Part shown: positions 20,493 to 35,291 of the stretch, in pieces | How positions within the stretch are numbered: position 1 is the stretch's first letter | How the letters are laid out: each line of letters opens with the position of its first letter | Origin: Pseudomonas sessilinigenes | Lineage (GTDB): Bacteria > Pseudomonadota > Gammaproteobacteria > Pseudomonadales > Pseudomonadaceae | DNA: 64,000 nucleotides | NCBI RefSeq assembly: GCF_003850565.1 | Contig: NZ_CP027706.1 | Coordinates: 868,001-932,000 of the forward strand | Direction: 5' to 3' | The notes under the pieces: generated by a model | The model's input: only the letters and a program-made list of their open reading frames with translations | Told to the model about the DNA's origin: nothing | Databases searched by the model: none | Position numbers and translations under genes: made by a program

Positions 20493-21017
20493 TTACTGCG
20501 GCGAGGTGTCCAGCGGCTCGGGTGTAGGTACGGGAACGGTCTCGACACCGTCCACGTCCTTCTGGATCTGATCCAGCAGGGAGCCTGGCTTGACCGGTTT
20601 CTCGGCCTTGGGCTTCTCGGCGTTTTCGGGGGTGGTAACGGTGTTGCCGCTTTCCTTGCCCAGCAGGGCTTCGTCGCGGCTTACGCCTGGCATGAAATCG
20701 CCAGCGAGGCTGACCAGCTGATCGTTATTGTTGAAGATCAGGCTGACGCGTTCCTGTTGGCGCTCGCCGCCGCCAGGTTGCAGGCTATAGAGATAATCCC
20801 AGCGATCGGCATGGAACGTGTCGGTCAGCAGAGGGTTGCCCATGATAAACCGTACTTGCCGTCGGGTCATTCCAGGGCGCAACTGGTCTATCATGTCCTG
20901 CGTCACGACATTGCCCTGCTGGATGTCGATTTTGTAAACCCCGGGGAATGAACAACCGGCGAGTGCGAGCAGTCCCACGAAGGTGAAACTGGTTAGCAAG
21001 AGCTTGGTGTTTTGCAT
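20493..21017 (-). CDS. bamE: Outer-membrane assembly lipoprotein BamE (OmlA)
   Basis: This 174-aa lipoprotein has a lipobox LAGC at residues 19-22, so Cys22 would be acylated. The SmpA/OmlA domain follows: [33 protein letters not shown] and [14 protein letters not shown]. The C-terminal tail (about 115-174) is Pro/Glu-rich and longer than in E. coli BamE. It works in the BAM complex that inserts outer-membrane proteins. It diverges from fur as in other pseudomonads. Confidence 0.95.
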   Translation of the reverse strand: MQNTKLLLTSFTFVGLLALAGCSFPGVYKIDIQQGNVVTQDMIDQLRPGMTRRQVRFIMGNPLLTDTFHADRWDYLYSLQPGGGERQQERVSLIFNNNDQLVSLAGDFMPGVSRDEALLGKESGNTVTTPENAEKPKAEKPVKPGSLLDQIQKDVDGVETVPVPTPEPLDTSPQ

Positions 21018-21091
21018 CGGTGGGCGACTTCCACTATCTTGGCTGGGACAACGTAAACCCCGATCATACCCGCATTAAGAGAAGCTGCGAA
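21012..21091. promoter_or_regulatory. Divergent bamE/fur promoter region
   Basis: For fur, TTGCAT (21012-21017) and TATCTT (21035-21040) are 17 nt apart. For bamE on the minus strand, TATGAT (21068-21063) lies 17 nt from TTCGCA (21091-21086). The two promoters face away across about 100 bp. No obvious 19-bp Fur box is seen. Confidence 0.5.
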
Positions 21092-21115
21092 GCAGCATCG
21101 GCGAGAAAGCTGACC

Positions 21116-21520
21116 ATGGTTGAAAATAGCGAACTACGTAAAGCCGGCCTTAAAGTGACTCTGCCACGGGTCAAAATTCTACAAATGCTCGACTCCACCG
21201 AGCAGCGGCACATGAGCGCTGAAGATGTCTACAAGGCGCTGATGGAGGCTGGTGAAGATGTCGGGTTGGCCACGGTCTACCGTGTACTGACTCAATTCGA
21301 AGCCGCCGGACTGGTGGTGCGCCATAACTTCGATGGCGGTCATGCTGTATTCGAGCTGGCTGACGGCGGCCACCACGACCATATGGTCAACGTGGAGTCT
21401 GGTGAAGTGATCGAGTTCTTCGACGAGGAAATCGAAAAACTTCAGAAGGCGATTGTCGAAAAGCACGGTTTTGAATTGGTGGATCACAATCTTGTGCTGT
21501 ACGTGCGCAAGAAGAAGTAA
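21116..21520 (+). CDS. fur: Ferric uptake regulator Fur
   Basis: This 134-aa Fe(II)-dependent repressor has a winged helix in the first 80 residues (LKVTLPRVKILQML ... GLATVYRVLTQFEAAGLV) and the metal site HHDHM near residues 87-91, with the C-terminal dimerisation domain after it. The length matches Pseudomonas Fur, which lacks the C-terminal CxxC of E. coli. The protein contains no cysteine at all; the P. aeruginosa protein, as I recall, has a single Cys near position 92, here Asn. GAGAAAG precedes the ATG at 21116. Confidence 0.97.
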   Translation: MVENSELRKAGLKVTLPRVKILQMLDSTEQRHMSAEDVYKALMEAGEDVGLATVYRVLTQFEAAGLVVRHNFDGGHAVFELADGGHHDHMVNVESGEVIEFFDEEIEKLQKAIVEKHGFELVDHNLVLYVRKKK

Positions 21521-21553
21521 GCCCTTACGCGACCTTCATGGTCGTGAAACGAT

Positions 21554-21579
21554 CGAAGGCGACCCTAGGGTCGCCTTCG
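21554..21579 (+). terminator. Palindromic terminator between fur and recN
   Basis: A perfect 26-bp palindrome (13-bp arms, CGAAGGCGACCCT and its complement) lies 34 bp after the fur stop and 40 bp after the recN stop. A short T-rich run (GTGTTTTC) follows on the + side. It probably ends both convergent genes. Confidence 0.75.
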
Positions 21580-21618
21580 TGTTTTCTGGAGCTTTCTATA
21601 TATAGGAGAGGTCCAGGT

Positions 21619-23292
21619 TCAGGCTTTGGTGGTTACCACCATTTTCCTGGCGTGAGCCAGGGATTCCTTGGTCAGGTCGATGCCTCCCAGCATCCGGGCA
21701 ATTTCCTCGACCCTCTCGTTCTTGTGCAGCTTGGATACAGCGGTGTGGGTCGCGTCGCTGCCACGTACCTTGTGTACGAACAGGTGCTGGTGTCCTTGGG
21801 CTGCCACTTGTGGCAGGTGGGTAACGGTCAGTACTTGGCCGCGCTCGCCAAGGCGGCGCAAGAGCTGGCCGACGATCTCGGCGGTCGGGCCACCGATCCC
21901 TACGTCAACTTCGTCGAACACCAGGGTTGGAACCCGCGATGTCTGGGCGGTAATGACCTGGATCGCCAGGCTGATGCGTGACAGCTCGCCACCCGAGGCT
22001 ACCTTGGCCAAGGCCTTGAGTGGTTGTCCGGGGTTGGCGCTGACCAGTAGCTCGACCTGCTCCAGGCCATGGGGTAGCAGTTCGTCGCTGGTGTTGGGGC
22101 GCAGTTCAATGGTGAAGCGCCCCCCGGGCATGCCCAGGCGCTGGATTTCCAGTTCCACCGCACTGGCTAGCCCGGTTGCGGCCTGTTGGCGCAGTTGACT
22201 TAGTTCCAGGGCCTTTTCGTGGTAGTGGCGAGCGAAGGACTGCAGCTCTTCGCCCAGGCGCTCGATGGATTCGTCGTTGGCATCCAGGGTCTCTATTTCC
22301 TCGAGCAGGGTTTGCTGCATCGCGGCTAACTCGAAAGGCTGGATGCGGTGCTTGCGGGCAAGGGTGTAGATGGCGTCGAGGCGCTCCTCCAGCTGTTGCA
22401 GGCGTGCTGGGTCGGCATCGAAGTTGTCGACGAAACGGTTCAGTTCGCCCACGGCCTCTTCAACCTGGATCTGTGCGCTTGCCAGCAGGTTGGTGGCCTC
22501 CGCGAGGGAACCTGAAGAACTACCGATACTGGAAAGGCGGTTGAGGCTGACGGTCAGGGCGTTGAGGACATTGCCGGAATCACTCTCGCTGCATTGTTCT
22601 ACCACTTGTCGGCAGATACCCAGCAGGCTTTCGGCATTGGTCAGGTTCTTGTGTTCCTGCTCCAGGTCCTCAAGTTCGCTCTCGCCGAGGCCAAGGTTTT
22701 CCAGTTCTTCCAGTTGATAGCTGAGCAGTTGGTGGCGAGCTCGCTGTTCGTCCCCGGAGTTGGATAGCCGTTCCAGTTCCTGGCGGGTCTGGCGCCAGCG
22801 CTGTGCGGCGAGCTGCACCTGGCGGGCCAGGTCGGTGGCGCCGGCGTATTCGTCCAGGAGGCGGCGGTGGGTATCGGTCTTGAGCAGGGATTGATGCTCA
22901 TGCTGGCTATGGATGTCGATGAGGAGCTCGCCCAGTGCCTTGAGATCGCCAAGCGGGCAGGGGGTGCCATTGATATAGCCACGGGAGCGGCCTTCGGCAG
23001 TGATCACCCGGCGCAGGATGCAGGGGCCGTCGCTGTCCAGGTCTCGCTCCGCCAGCCAGGTGCGGGCCTCGGGGATGTCCGCAAGGTCGAAGGTGGCAAG
23101 GATATCGGCCTTGTCTGCCCCGGGTCGTACCACACCGCTGTCGGCGCGATCACCCAGGGTCAGGCCGAGTGCGTCGAGCATGATCGACTTGCCGGCACCG
23201 GTCTCGCCTGTGATGACGCTCATCCCGCGGTCCAGCTCGAGGTCCAGGTGTTCGACGATGGCGTAATTGTGTACGGACAGGTGCACCAGCAT
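21619..23292 (-). CDS. recN: DNA repair protein RecN
   Basis: This 557-aa SMC-like ATPase acts in double-strand break repair. Walker A GETGAGKS is at residues 29-36. A long central coiled coil (about 150-370) precedes the C-terminal signature LSRISLAIQ and Walker B LVFDEVDVGIGG. The ATG at 23292 was preferred because GGGAG lies 9 nt upstream; an earlier in-frame start would add five residues. A LexA box lies about 25 bp upstream. Confidence 0.96.
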   Translation of the reverse strand: MLVHLSVHNYAIVEHLDLELDRGMSVITGETGAGKSIMLDALGLTLGDRADSGVVRPGADKADILATFDLADIPEARTWLAERDLDSDGPCILRRVITAEGRSRGYINGTPCPLGDLKALGELLIDIHSQHEHQSLLKTDTHRRLLDEYAGATDLARQVQLAAQRWRQTRQELERLSNSGDEQRARHQLLSYQLEELENLGLGESELEDLEQEHKNLTNAESLLGICRQVVEQCSESDSGNVLNALTVSLNRLSSIGSSSGSLAEATNLLASAQIQVEEAVGELNRFVDNFDADPARLQQLEERLDAIYTLARKHRIQPFELAAMQQTLLEEIETLDANDESIERLGEELQSFARHYHEKALELSQLRQQAATGLASAVELEIQRLGMPGGRFTIELRPNTSDELLPHGLEQVELLVSANPGQPLKALAKVASGGELSRISLAIQVITAQTSRVPTLVFDEVDVGIGGPTAEIVGQLLRRLGERGQVLTVTHLPQVAAQGHQHLFVHKVRGSDATHTAVSKLHKNERVEEIARMLGGIDLTKESLAHARKMVVTTKA

Positions 23293-23316
23293 TAAGGCCG
23301 CTCCCAAACTAGATGT

Positions 23317-23332
23317 CTGGTTATTTATACAG
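23317..23332. promoter_or_regulatory. LexA (SOS) box of recN
   Basis: CTGGTTATTTATACAG fits the CTG-N10-CAG SOS box, with an AT-rich centre. It lies 24 bp upstream of the recN start codon, so LexA should repress recN until DNA damage. Confidence 0.88.
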
Positions 23333-23462
23333 TGTTTTGTTTCGGGCTGACAATGCCTTCCTTTAGCTCGATTCGCTTGATGGATAAGGGCTGGTTAGTG
23401 CGTTCGGGAATGTGAGCGTGAGCTGTTCGTCAGGGGCGGGCGACTTTTACCCGGGGCTTGGG

Positions 23463-23490
23463 CTTGAACCCTGAAAATACGTCCCCATAT
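23463..23490 (+). promoter_or_regulatory. Sigma-32 heat-shock promoter of grpE
   Basis: CTTGAA (23463-23468) and CCCCATAT (23483-23490) are 14 nt apart, a full match to the sigma-32 consensus. It lies 53 bp upstream of the grpE start. Confidence 0.92.
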
Positions 23491-23543
23491 AGCTGGGCAG
23501 AAGAGTGGGCTTGGCCCGCAGACGATATTGAAAGGAGAGTTTC

Positions 23544-24110
23544 ATGGCTGACGAACAGACCCTGGATACGCAAAACCCTGACACCAACCAGGCCCCCGAG
23601 GCGTCGGGTGAAGATCTGGCGGCACGTGTACAAGTGCTCGAAGAGCAACTGGCTACTGCGCAGGACCAGGCTTTGCGTGTTGCGGCTGATCTGCAGAACG
23701 TCCGCCGCCGCGCCGAGCAGGATGTGGAAAAGGCTCACAAGTTCGCCCTGGAGAAGTTTGCGGGCGACCTGTTGCCGGTCATCGACAGCCTGGAGCGGGG
23801 GCTGGAGTTGTCCAATCCGGATGACGAGAGCATCCGTCCGATGCGTGAAGGCATCGAGCTGACCCTGAAGATGTTCCACGACACCCTCAAGCGCTATCAG
23901 TTGGAAGCGATCGACCCGCACGGCGAGCCTTTCAATGCCGAGCAGCATCAGGCCATGGCCATGCAGGAAAGCGCGGACGTCGAGCCCAACAGTGTTCTGA
24001 AGGTGTTCCAGAAGGGTTACCAGCTCAATGGTCGCCTGCTGCGCCCGGCCATGGTCGTGGTCAGCAAGGCCCCGGCACCGGTTTCGCCTTCGATTGACGA
24101 GAAGGCTTGA
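23544..24110 (+). CDS. grpE: Nucleotide exchange factor GrpE
   Basis: This 188-aa co-chaperone releases ADP from DnaK. The N-terminal part (about 1-55) is acidic and low in complexity. A long coiled coil follows (about 28-85), then the beta-domain with [18 protein letters not shown] and [29 protein letters not shown] precedes the ATG. It is the first gene of the heat-shock cluster, with its own sigma-32 promoter. Confidence 0.97.
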   Translation: MADEQTLDTQNPDTNQAPEASGEDLAARVQVLEEQLATAQDQALRVAADLQNVRRRAEQDVEKAHKFALEKFAGDLLPVIDSLERGLELSNPDDESIRPMREGIELTLKMFHDTLKRYQLEAIDPHGEPFNAEQHQAMAMQESADVEPNSVLKVFQKGYQLNGRLLRPAMVVVSKAPAPVSPSIDEKA

Positions 24111-24133
24111 AATCGGCTGTAGAGCCCCCATTT
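24106..24133 (+). promoter_or_regulatory. Sigma-32 heat-shock promoter of dnaK
   Basis: CTTGAA (24106-24111, overlapping the grpE stop) and CCCCATTT (24126-24133) are 14 nt apart. It gives dnaK its own heat-shock start, about 80 bp upstream of the ATG, besides read-through from grpE. Confidence 0.9.
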
Positions 24134-24212
24134 ATCAGTCAAGCGTTTAAGTGCTACCGCAGTTTGCCAAGACAGCTGCGGCATCCAAATCCAAAGTTTC
24201 GGGAGAGTTAAC

Positions 24213-26129
<1,917 letters not shown>

Positions 26130-26450
26130 TGTCTTGTTGGTCGGCCGGTTGACTGCCTTTGGGCGGTGACTGGTAGGATGTCGCCGCGCGGGAGCTTGCT
26201 CCCGCGTTGGCGTGTCTGGAGTCAGTGAATTTTCAACGGCATGCAGCTCCGTTTGCGTGCTGGCGGTCGGCTCGGAGAAGCTCCTGCTTTCCGGCTGCGA
26301 TGACCGCAATCGTCGGCCTGCAATCGGGTCGGCTTCCAAGACCAGGATCGTTGAATTGACGTGAGTTGGGTCCGGGCCTGTATTGGGGCTCAGCGAGTTT
26401 GGCGGAGCTCAGGAGGGGTTTGCCGGACGTCCTTAAGAGTGCAAAGACTT
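26130..26450. other. dnaK-dnaJ intergenic region with a REP-like hairpin
   Basis: The 321-bp gap is unusually long for dnaK-dnaJ. A hairpin CGCGGGAG-CTTG-CTCCCGCG at 26187-26206 resembles the REP core common in P. fluorescens-group genomes. A possible sigma-70 promoter, TTGACG (26356-26361) with TGTATT 17 nt downstream (26379-26384), could drive dnaJ separately. No sigma-32 match and no convincing small gene were seen. Confidence 0.6.
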
Positions 26451-27575
26451 ATGGCAAAGCGTGACTATTACGAAGTGTTGGGTGTGGAGCGAGGCTCCAG
26501 CGAGGCGGAGCTGAAGAAGGCTTACCGTCGCCTGGCGATGAAGCACCACCCAGACCGTAATCCCGGCGACAAAGCGTCGGAAGATCTGTTCAAAGAGGCC
26601 AACGAGGCCTACGAAGTACTGTCCGATTCCAGCAAGCGCGCTGCCTACGACCAGTATGGTCATGCTGGCGTGGATCCGAGCATGGGTGGCGGCGGTGCCG
26701 GTTTCGGTGGGCAGAATTTCTCCGATATCTTCGGTGATGTGTTCAGCGACTTCTTCGGTGGTGGTCGTGGCGGCTCCCGTGGCGGCGCCCAGCGCGGCAG
26801 CGACCTGCGCTACACCCTGGAGTTGAACCTGGAAGAGGCGGTGCGCGGTACCACGGTCAATATCCGTGTGCCGACGCTGGTCAACTGCAAGCCATGTGAT
26901 GGCTCGGGGGCCAAGAAGGGCTCGTCTCCAGTTACTTGCCCTACCTGTGGTGGTATCGGTCAGGTGCGCATGCAGCAGGGCTTCTTCTCGGTGCAGCAGA
27001 CCTGCCCGCGTTGCCATGGCCAGGGCAAGATCATTTCCGATCCTTGCGATTCGTGCCACGGCGAAGGCCGTGTCGAAGAGTACAAGACCTTGTCGGTGAA
27101 AGTGCCGGCTGGTGTCGATACCGGCGACCGCATCCGCCTGTCGGGTGAGGGTGAGGCTGGGACCCAGGGTGGCCCGACTGGTGACCTGTACGTGGTGATC
27201 AATGTGCGTGAGCACGCGATCTTCCAGCGTGATGGCAAGCATCTGTTCTGTGAAGTGCCGATCAGCTTTGCCGATGCGGCGCTGGGCGGTGAGCTGGAAA
27301 TCCCGACCCTGGATGGCCGGGTCAAGTTGAAGATCCCCGAGGGCACCCAGACGGGCAAGCAGTTCCGGGTACGTGGCAAGGGCGTTGCGCCGGTGCGTGG
27401 CGGTGGCGCGGGCGACCTGATGTGCCGTGTAGCGGTAGAGACTCCGGTTAACCTCAGTCGTCGCCAGCGCGAGCTGCTGGAAGAGCTGCGTGGGTCGCTG
27501 GAAGGCGACAATTCGCATTCGCCCAAGACCGCAGGCTGGTTCGAGGGCGTCAAGCGCTTCTTCGGCGACCTGTAA
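26451..27575 (+). CDS. dnaJ: Co-chaperone DnaJ (Hsp40)
   Basis: This 374-aa protein has the J domain (about 4-70, with HPD in [11 protein letters not shown]), a Gly/Phe-rich linker (about 76-110), and four zinc motifs: [24 protein letters not shown] and CDSCHGEG (about 140-215). The C-terminal substrate domain follows. The ATG at 26451 begins [12 protein letters not shown], the universal start. It delivers clients to DnaK and stimulates its ATPase. Confidence 0.99.
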   Translation: MAKRDYYEVLGVERGSSEAELKKAYRRLAMKHHPDRNPGDKASEDLFKEANEAYEVLSDSSKRAAYDQYGHAGVDPSMGGGGAGFGGQNFSDIFGDVFSDFFGGGRGGSRGGAQRGSDLRYTLELNLEEAVRGTTVNIRVPTLVNCKPCDGSGAKKGSSPVTCPTCGGIGQVRMQQGFFSVQQTCPRCHGQGKIISDPCDSCHGEGRVEEYKTLSVKVPAGVDTGDRIRLSGEGEAGTQGGPTGDLYVVINVREHAIFQRDGKHLFCEVPISFADAALGGELEIPTLDGRVKLKIPEGTQTGKQFRVRGKGVAPVRGGGAGDLMCRVAVETPVNLSRRQRELLEELRGSLEGDNSHSPKTAGWFEGVKRFFGDL

Positions 27576-27582
27576 GGAGTAA

Positions 27583-28392
<810 letters not shown>

Positions 28393-28524
28393 GATGTCTC
28401 TGGGGCGGGGCTGGGGTTTGTGCTTCAGTCCTGTCTTCGGCCGCTAAGCGATCTCCTGTCGCATTCCCCTGCCTTTAAGGCTCATTAGCGGTGGACCGAA
28501 AAAGCCTTTTTCTGTAAGCTACAG

Positions 28525-28542
28525 CTTTAGTGTGTCCACTAA
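28525..28542. promoter_or_regulatory. Inverted repeat upstream of the carA leader
   Basis: TTTAGTG-TGTC-CACTAAA, a perfect 7-bp inverted repeat, lies 18 bp before the leader ATG. A second one (CTGTA-AGC-TACAG) is at 28511-28523. They may be operator sites or mark the carA promoter. A TGTCGC element at 28457-28462 could be an ArgR half-site, which is weak evidence. Confidence 0.4.
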
Positions 28543-28560
28543 AAGCGCGCAGATAATTCG

Positions 28561-28656
28561 ATGAAGAAGCGGGGTGACGTGTCTATACGTCATTCCGCTT
28601 TTTTGCAACCTGCGATCGCCCCTTCAGGCTCTATATACGGGAGGTCTCTTGACTAA
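28561..28656 (+). CDS. Candidate 31-aa carA leader peptide
   Basis: An ATG-started frame ([20 protein letters not shown], then [11 protein letters not shown]) runs straight through the leader terminator and stops 8 bp inside carA. The architecture recalls the E. coli pyrBI leader, where a ribosome translating the leader close behind RNA polymerase prevents the terminator from forming when UTP is low. No good ribosome site precedes the ATG, which weakens the case. Confidence 0.4.
   Translation: MKKRGDVSIRHSAFLQPAIAPSGSIYGRSLD
28565..28605 (+). terminator. Attenuator hairpin in the carA leader
   Basis: A 13-bp stem (AAGCGGGGTGACG with CGTCATTCCGCTT, two G-U pairs) with an 8-nt loop is followed by a T6 tract. 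It is a complete intrinsic terminator that lies upstream of carA, not after a gene, so it points to transcription attenuation. Confidence 0.8.
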
Positions 28657-29785
28657 GCCAGCCATACTCGCCCTTGCTGATGGCAGCATTTTTCGCGGCG
28701 AAGCCATTGGAGCCGACGGTCAAACCGTTGGTGAGGTGGTGTTTAACACCGCAATGACCGGCTATCAGGAAATCCTTACCGATCCTTCCTACGCCCAGCA
28801 AATCGTTACCCTGACCTACCCTCACATCGGCAACACTGGCACCACGCCGGAAGATGCCGAGTCCGATCGCGTCTGGTCGGCCGGCCTGGTCATTCGCGAC
28901 CTGCCTCTGGTCGCTAGCAACTGGCGTAACACCCTGTCCCTGTCCGATTACCTGAAAGCCAACAATGTGGTGGCGATCGCGGGTATCGATACCCGTCGCC
29001 TGACCCGGATCCTGCGCGAGAAAGGCGCTCAGGACGGCTGCATCATGGCGGGTGACAACATCTCCGAAGAGGCAGCCATCGCCGCTGCTCGCGGTTTCCC
29101 TGGCCTGAAGGGCATGGACCTGGCGAAAGTCGTCAGCACCAAGCAAAGCTACGAATGGCGCTCGACTGTCTGGGACCTGAAGACCGACAGCCACGCCACC
29201 ATCGAGGCCTCCGAATTGCCTTACCACGTGGTCGCCTATGACTACGGGGTCAAGCTGAACATCCTGCGCATGCTGGTAGAGCGCGGTTGCCGCGTCACCG
29301 TGGTGCCTGCCCAGACGCCGGCGAGCGAAGTCCTGGCGCTCAAGCCTGATGGCGTGTTCCTGTCCAACGGCCCTGGTGACCCCGAGCCTTGCGACTACGC
29401 GATCAAGGCGATCAAGGAAGTCCTTGAAACCGAGATCCCGGTGTTCGGTATCTGCCTGGGCCACCAGTTGCTGGCCCTGGCCTCCGGCGCCAAGACCGTG
29501 AAGATGGGCCATGGCCACCACGGCGCCAACCATCCTGTCCAGGACCTGGACACCGGTGTGGTCATGATCACCAGCCAGAACCATGGCTTTGCGGTGGATG
29601 AAACCTCCCTGCCGGGTAACGTCCGGGCGATCCACAAGTCGCTGTTCGACGGCACCTTGCAAGGTATCGAGCGTACCGATAAGAGCGCGTTCAGCTTCCA
29701 GGGCCACCCAGAGGCCAGCCCAGGCCCGAACGATGTCGCGCCGCTGTTCGACCGCTTCATCAACGAAATGGCCAAGCGACGCTAA
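28649..29785 (+). CDS. carA: Carbamoyl-phosphate synthase small subunit
   Basis: This 378-aa glutaminase subunit supplies ammonia to CarB for pyrimidine and arginine synthesis. The N-terminal CPS domain begins [19 protein letters not shown]. The class I glutamine amidotransferase domain has nucleophile Cys269 in [10 protein letters not shown] and His/Glu in [10 protein letters not shown]. The start is TTG at 28649, with GGGAGG upstream; no ATG fits, and the resulting length equals P. aeruginosa CarA. Confidence 0.97.
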   Translation: MTKPAILALADGSIFRGEAIGADGQTVGEVVFNTAMTGYQEILTDPSYAQQIVTLTYPHIGNTGTTPEDAESDRVWSAGLVIRDLPLVASNWRNTLSLSDYLKANNVVAIAGIDTRRLTRILREKGAQDGCIMAGDNISEEAAIAAARGFPGLKGMDLAKVVSTKQSYEWRSTVWDLKTDSHATIEASELPYHVVAYDYGVKLNILRMLVERGCRVTVVPAQTPASEVLALKPDGVFLSNGPGDPEPCDYAIKAIKEVLETEIPVFGICLGHQLLALASGAKTVKMGHGHHGANHPVQDLDTGVVMITSQNHGFAVDETSLPGNVRAIHKSLFDGTLQGIERTDKSAFSFQGHPEASPGPNDVAPLFDRFINEMAKRR

Positions 29786-29914
29786 GCGTTCGCCTTGAAA
29801 GTGTAGCGAGTAGCGCCTGAGGGCGGCCCCGGCGAGTCCGGTGGAGTCCCCTTAGGCGCCTCAGAGATTGTTCAAGACGGCTTGCCGACTGACCTGCGGA
29901 TTTGAGTGACAACC

Positions 29915-33132
<3,218 letters not shown>

Positions 33133-33136
<4 letters not shown>

Positions 33137-33609
33137 ATAAATACCCAATGACCGTCCAGGGCGCTCGCGCCCTGGAAGAAGAGCATGCTCACTTGACCAA
33201 GGTCGTGCGTCCGAAGCTCAGCCAGGACATCGGCACGGCCCGAGAACTGGGCGACTTGAAGGAAAATGCCGAATACCATGCCGCGCGCGAGCAGCAAGGC
33301 ATGGTCGAGGCTCGGATCCGTGATATCGAAGGCCGCCTGCAGAACTCGGTGGTTATCGATGTCACCACCATTGCTCATACTGGCAAGGTTATCTTTGGCA
33401 CTACGGTCGAGATCGCCAACGTCGAAACAGACGAGAGCGTGACCTATCAGATCGTTGGTGAGGACGAGGCTGACATCAAGCTCGGCAAGATCTCCGTTGC
33501 CTCTCCGATCGCCCGTGCCTTGATTGCCAAGGAAGAGGGTGATGTGGTGGTCGTCAAAACGCCAGGCGGCGTTATCGAGTACGAGATTGTCGAAGTCCGT
33601 CACATCTGA
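33133..33609 (+). CDS. greA: Transcription elongation factor GreA
   Basis: This 158-aa factor rescues backtracked RNA polymerase. An N-terminal coiled coil (about 1-75) has the acidic tip in [17 protein letters not shown], and the C-terminal FKBP-like domain ends [13 protein letters not shown]. It overlaps carB by 4 bp (ATGA), so it belongs to the car operon. Confidence 0.98.
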
Positions 33610-33614
33610 AAGAA

Positions 33615-33637
33615 GGCGCCCGCTGCATGCGGGCGCC
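33615..33637 (+). promoter_or_regulatory. Hairpin abutting the start codon of the DUF4149 gene
   Basis: GGCGCCCGC-TGCAT-GCGGGCGCC, a perfect 9-bp stem, begins 5 bp after the greA stop and ends directly at ATG 33638. There is no T-run, so it is not a standard terminator. It would occupy the place of a ribosome-binding site. Confidence 0.65.
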
Positions 33638-34042
33638 ATGCTTTGGCAGCTGACCCAGATGTTGTGGGTCGGCGGCTTATGGTTATTGCATCTCGGGTTG
33701 CTGCCTGCCTTGGGGCAAATCGGTCTGGCACCGTTGCTGATCGATGAGATCTCGACGCTACTAAGTGCATTGCTGGTGGCTTTCGCCGCCGTTTGTGTCG
33801 CTCTCCAGGTTCTGGTCTTGATCCAGTCCGAGGGGTTGCAGAGCGTGTGGCGGGATATTCGGGGGCAACTGCTGTTGATGGCGATGTATGCGTGTGCAAT
33901 GTATTTCACTGTGCACAAGTTATTGCCGGAAGCTCAGCGCTGGCAGTTGTTCAGCTACTTGGTCCTGGGATTCTCCGGCCTGTTGCTGGTCTTGCAGCCA
34001 GTGCCAGGGTGGGGTGGAAGGGTGCGCCAGGCACACCCTTGA
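33638..34042 (+). CDS. DUF4149-type inner-membrane protein, 134 aa
   Basis: A small integral membrane protein with four hydrophobic spans (about 5-25, 40-62, 75-93 and 105-125), starting MLWQLTQMLWVGGLWLLHLGLLPAL. The same gene lies between greA and yhbY in other pseudomonads. No function is known. The chosen ATG lacks a ribosome site and directly follows a strong hairpin, so the true start may be elsewhere or translation may be coupled to greA. Confidence 0.8.
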   Translation: MLWQLTQMLWVGGLWLLHLGLLPALGQIGLAPLLIDEISTLLSALLVAFAAVCVALQVLVLIQSEGLQSVWRDIRGQLLLMAMYACAMYFTVHKLLPEAQRWQLFSYLVLGFSGLLLVLQPVPGWGGRVRQAHP

Positions 34043-34054
34043 CCTGGATCGACG

Positions 34055-34363
34055 TCAATTGAAACGATGGACGTTCGAGAGTTGCTTGTTTACCTTGGCG
34101 TTCTTGCGGTAGATCAACGCCATCTTGCCGATGACTTGTACCAGATCCGCCTTGCCGGTCTTGCACAGTTCGGCGATGGCTTCCAGGCGCGACTCGCGCT
34201 CAAGGATATTGAGCTTGATCTTGATCAGCTCGTGATCGCTCAAGGCGCGTTCAAGTTCGGCTAGTACACCTTCGGTCAAACCATTGTCAGCCACAGTCAA
34301 TACTGGTTTCAGATGGTGGCCAATGGATTTGTACTGTTTCTTCTGCTCTTGAGTGAGCGGCAT
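34055..34363 (-). CDS. yhbY: Ribosome assembly RNA-binding protein YhbY
   Basis: This 102-aa CRM-domain protein (MPLTQEQKKQYKSIGHHLKPVLTVADNGLTEGV) associates with pre-50S ribosomes. The basic patch and conserved IGKMALIYRKN are present. It converges on the DUF4149 gene (12 bp apart) and diverges from rlmE, the usual arrangement. Confidence 0.95.
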   Translation of the reverse strand: MPLTQEQKKQYKSIGHHLKPVLTVADNGLTEGVLAELERALSDHELIKIKLNILERESRLEAIAELCKTGKADLVQVIGKMALIYRKNAKVNKQLSNVHRFN

Positions 34364-34468
34364 AATCTGACCCCTGCGTCTGATCTTGTAAAAAGCGGCG
34401 GCCAGTTTACCCGAGCGAGTCCGGGACCGCCCAGTTAATCACGACGCGTTTTATTTTTGAGGTGGCCC

Positions 34469-35098
34469 GTGGCCCGTTCCAAGACAAGCCATAACTGGCT
34501 AAAAGAACATTTCAACGACCCATTCGTCAAAATGGCGCAAAAAGATGGGTACCGTTCCCGTGCCAGCTACAAGCTACTGGAAATCCAGGAAAAAGATCGT
34601 CTCATCCGCCCGGGCATGAGCGTTATCGACCTGGGAGCTGCCCCGGGTGGCTGGTCGCAGGTGACCAGTCGTCTGATTGGCGGCCAGGGGCGCTTGATCG
34701 CTTCCGATATCCTGGAGATGGACAGCATTCCCGATGTGACCTTCATTCAGGGGGATTTCACCGAGGATGCCGTGTTCGCGCGAATTCTCGAAGCGGTGGG
34801 AAATTCCGAGGTCGACCTTGTGATTTCCGATATGGCCCCCAATATGAGTGGGTTACCAGCCGTAGATATGCCTCGAGCGATGTTTCTCTGCGAGCTGGCG
34901 TTGGATCTCGCGAGCCGGGTGCTTCGTCCAGGCGGCGATTTCCTGATCAAGATCTTCCAAGGGGAGGGTTTTGATGAGTTCCACAAGAATGTCCGGCAGA
35001 GCTTCGAGAAAGTGCAGATGCGCAAACCGACCTCTTCCCGCGATCGTTCTCGGGAGCAGTACCTGCTAGGGCGCGGCTTTCGTGGGCGTTCGGAGTAA
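34469..35098 (+). CDS. rlmE: 23S rRNA 2'-O-ribose methyltransferase RlmE (FtsJ/RrmJ)
   Basis: This 209-aa enzyme should methylate the 2'-OH of U2552 (E. coli numbering) in 23S rRNA. The SAM motif [12 protein letters not shown] (about 50-61) and the catalytic region SDMAPNMSG are visible; a Lys in [10 protein letters not shown] completes the K-D-K-E set. The start is GTG at 34469, with GAGG 6 nt upstream. It precedes ftsH, as in E. coli. Confidence 0.97.
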   Translation: MARSKTSHNWLKEHFNDPFVKMAQKDGYRSRASYKLLEIQEKDRLIRPGMSVIDLGAAPGGWSQVTSRLIGGQGRLIASDILEMDSIPDVTFIQGDFTEDAVFARILEAVGNSEVDLVISDMAPNMSGLPAVDMPRAMFLCELALDLASRVLRPGGDFLIKIFQGEGFDEFHKNVRQSFEKVQMRKPTSSRDRSREQYLLGRGFRGRSE

Positions 35099-35291
35099 GT
35101 AGGAGTTTTGAGCGGGGTGATAGGATTTTCATATTTCGCCCCCGCGGTATTAAGCGCATATTGTGTAGTCTAGGTTTCACATAGGGTTACAGACAGCGCC
35201 TGCCAGAGCTGTAGGTAATGTAGTAAGTTAGGCCGGTGAATATCATGCGAAGCGCGCGCCAGTAGCGGAGCTTGCTTCAGAGGGTAGTTAA

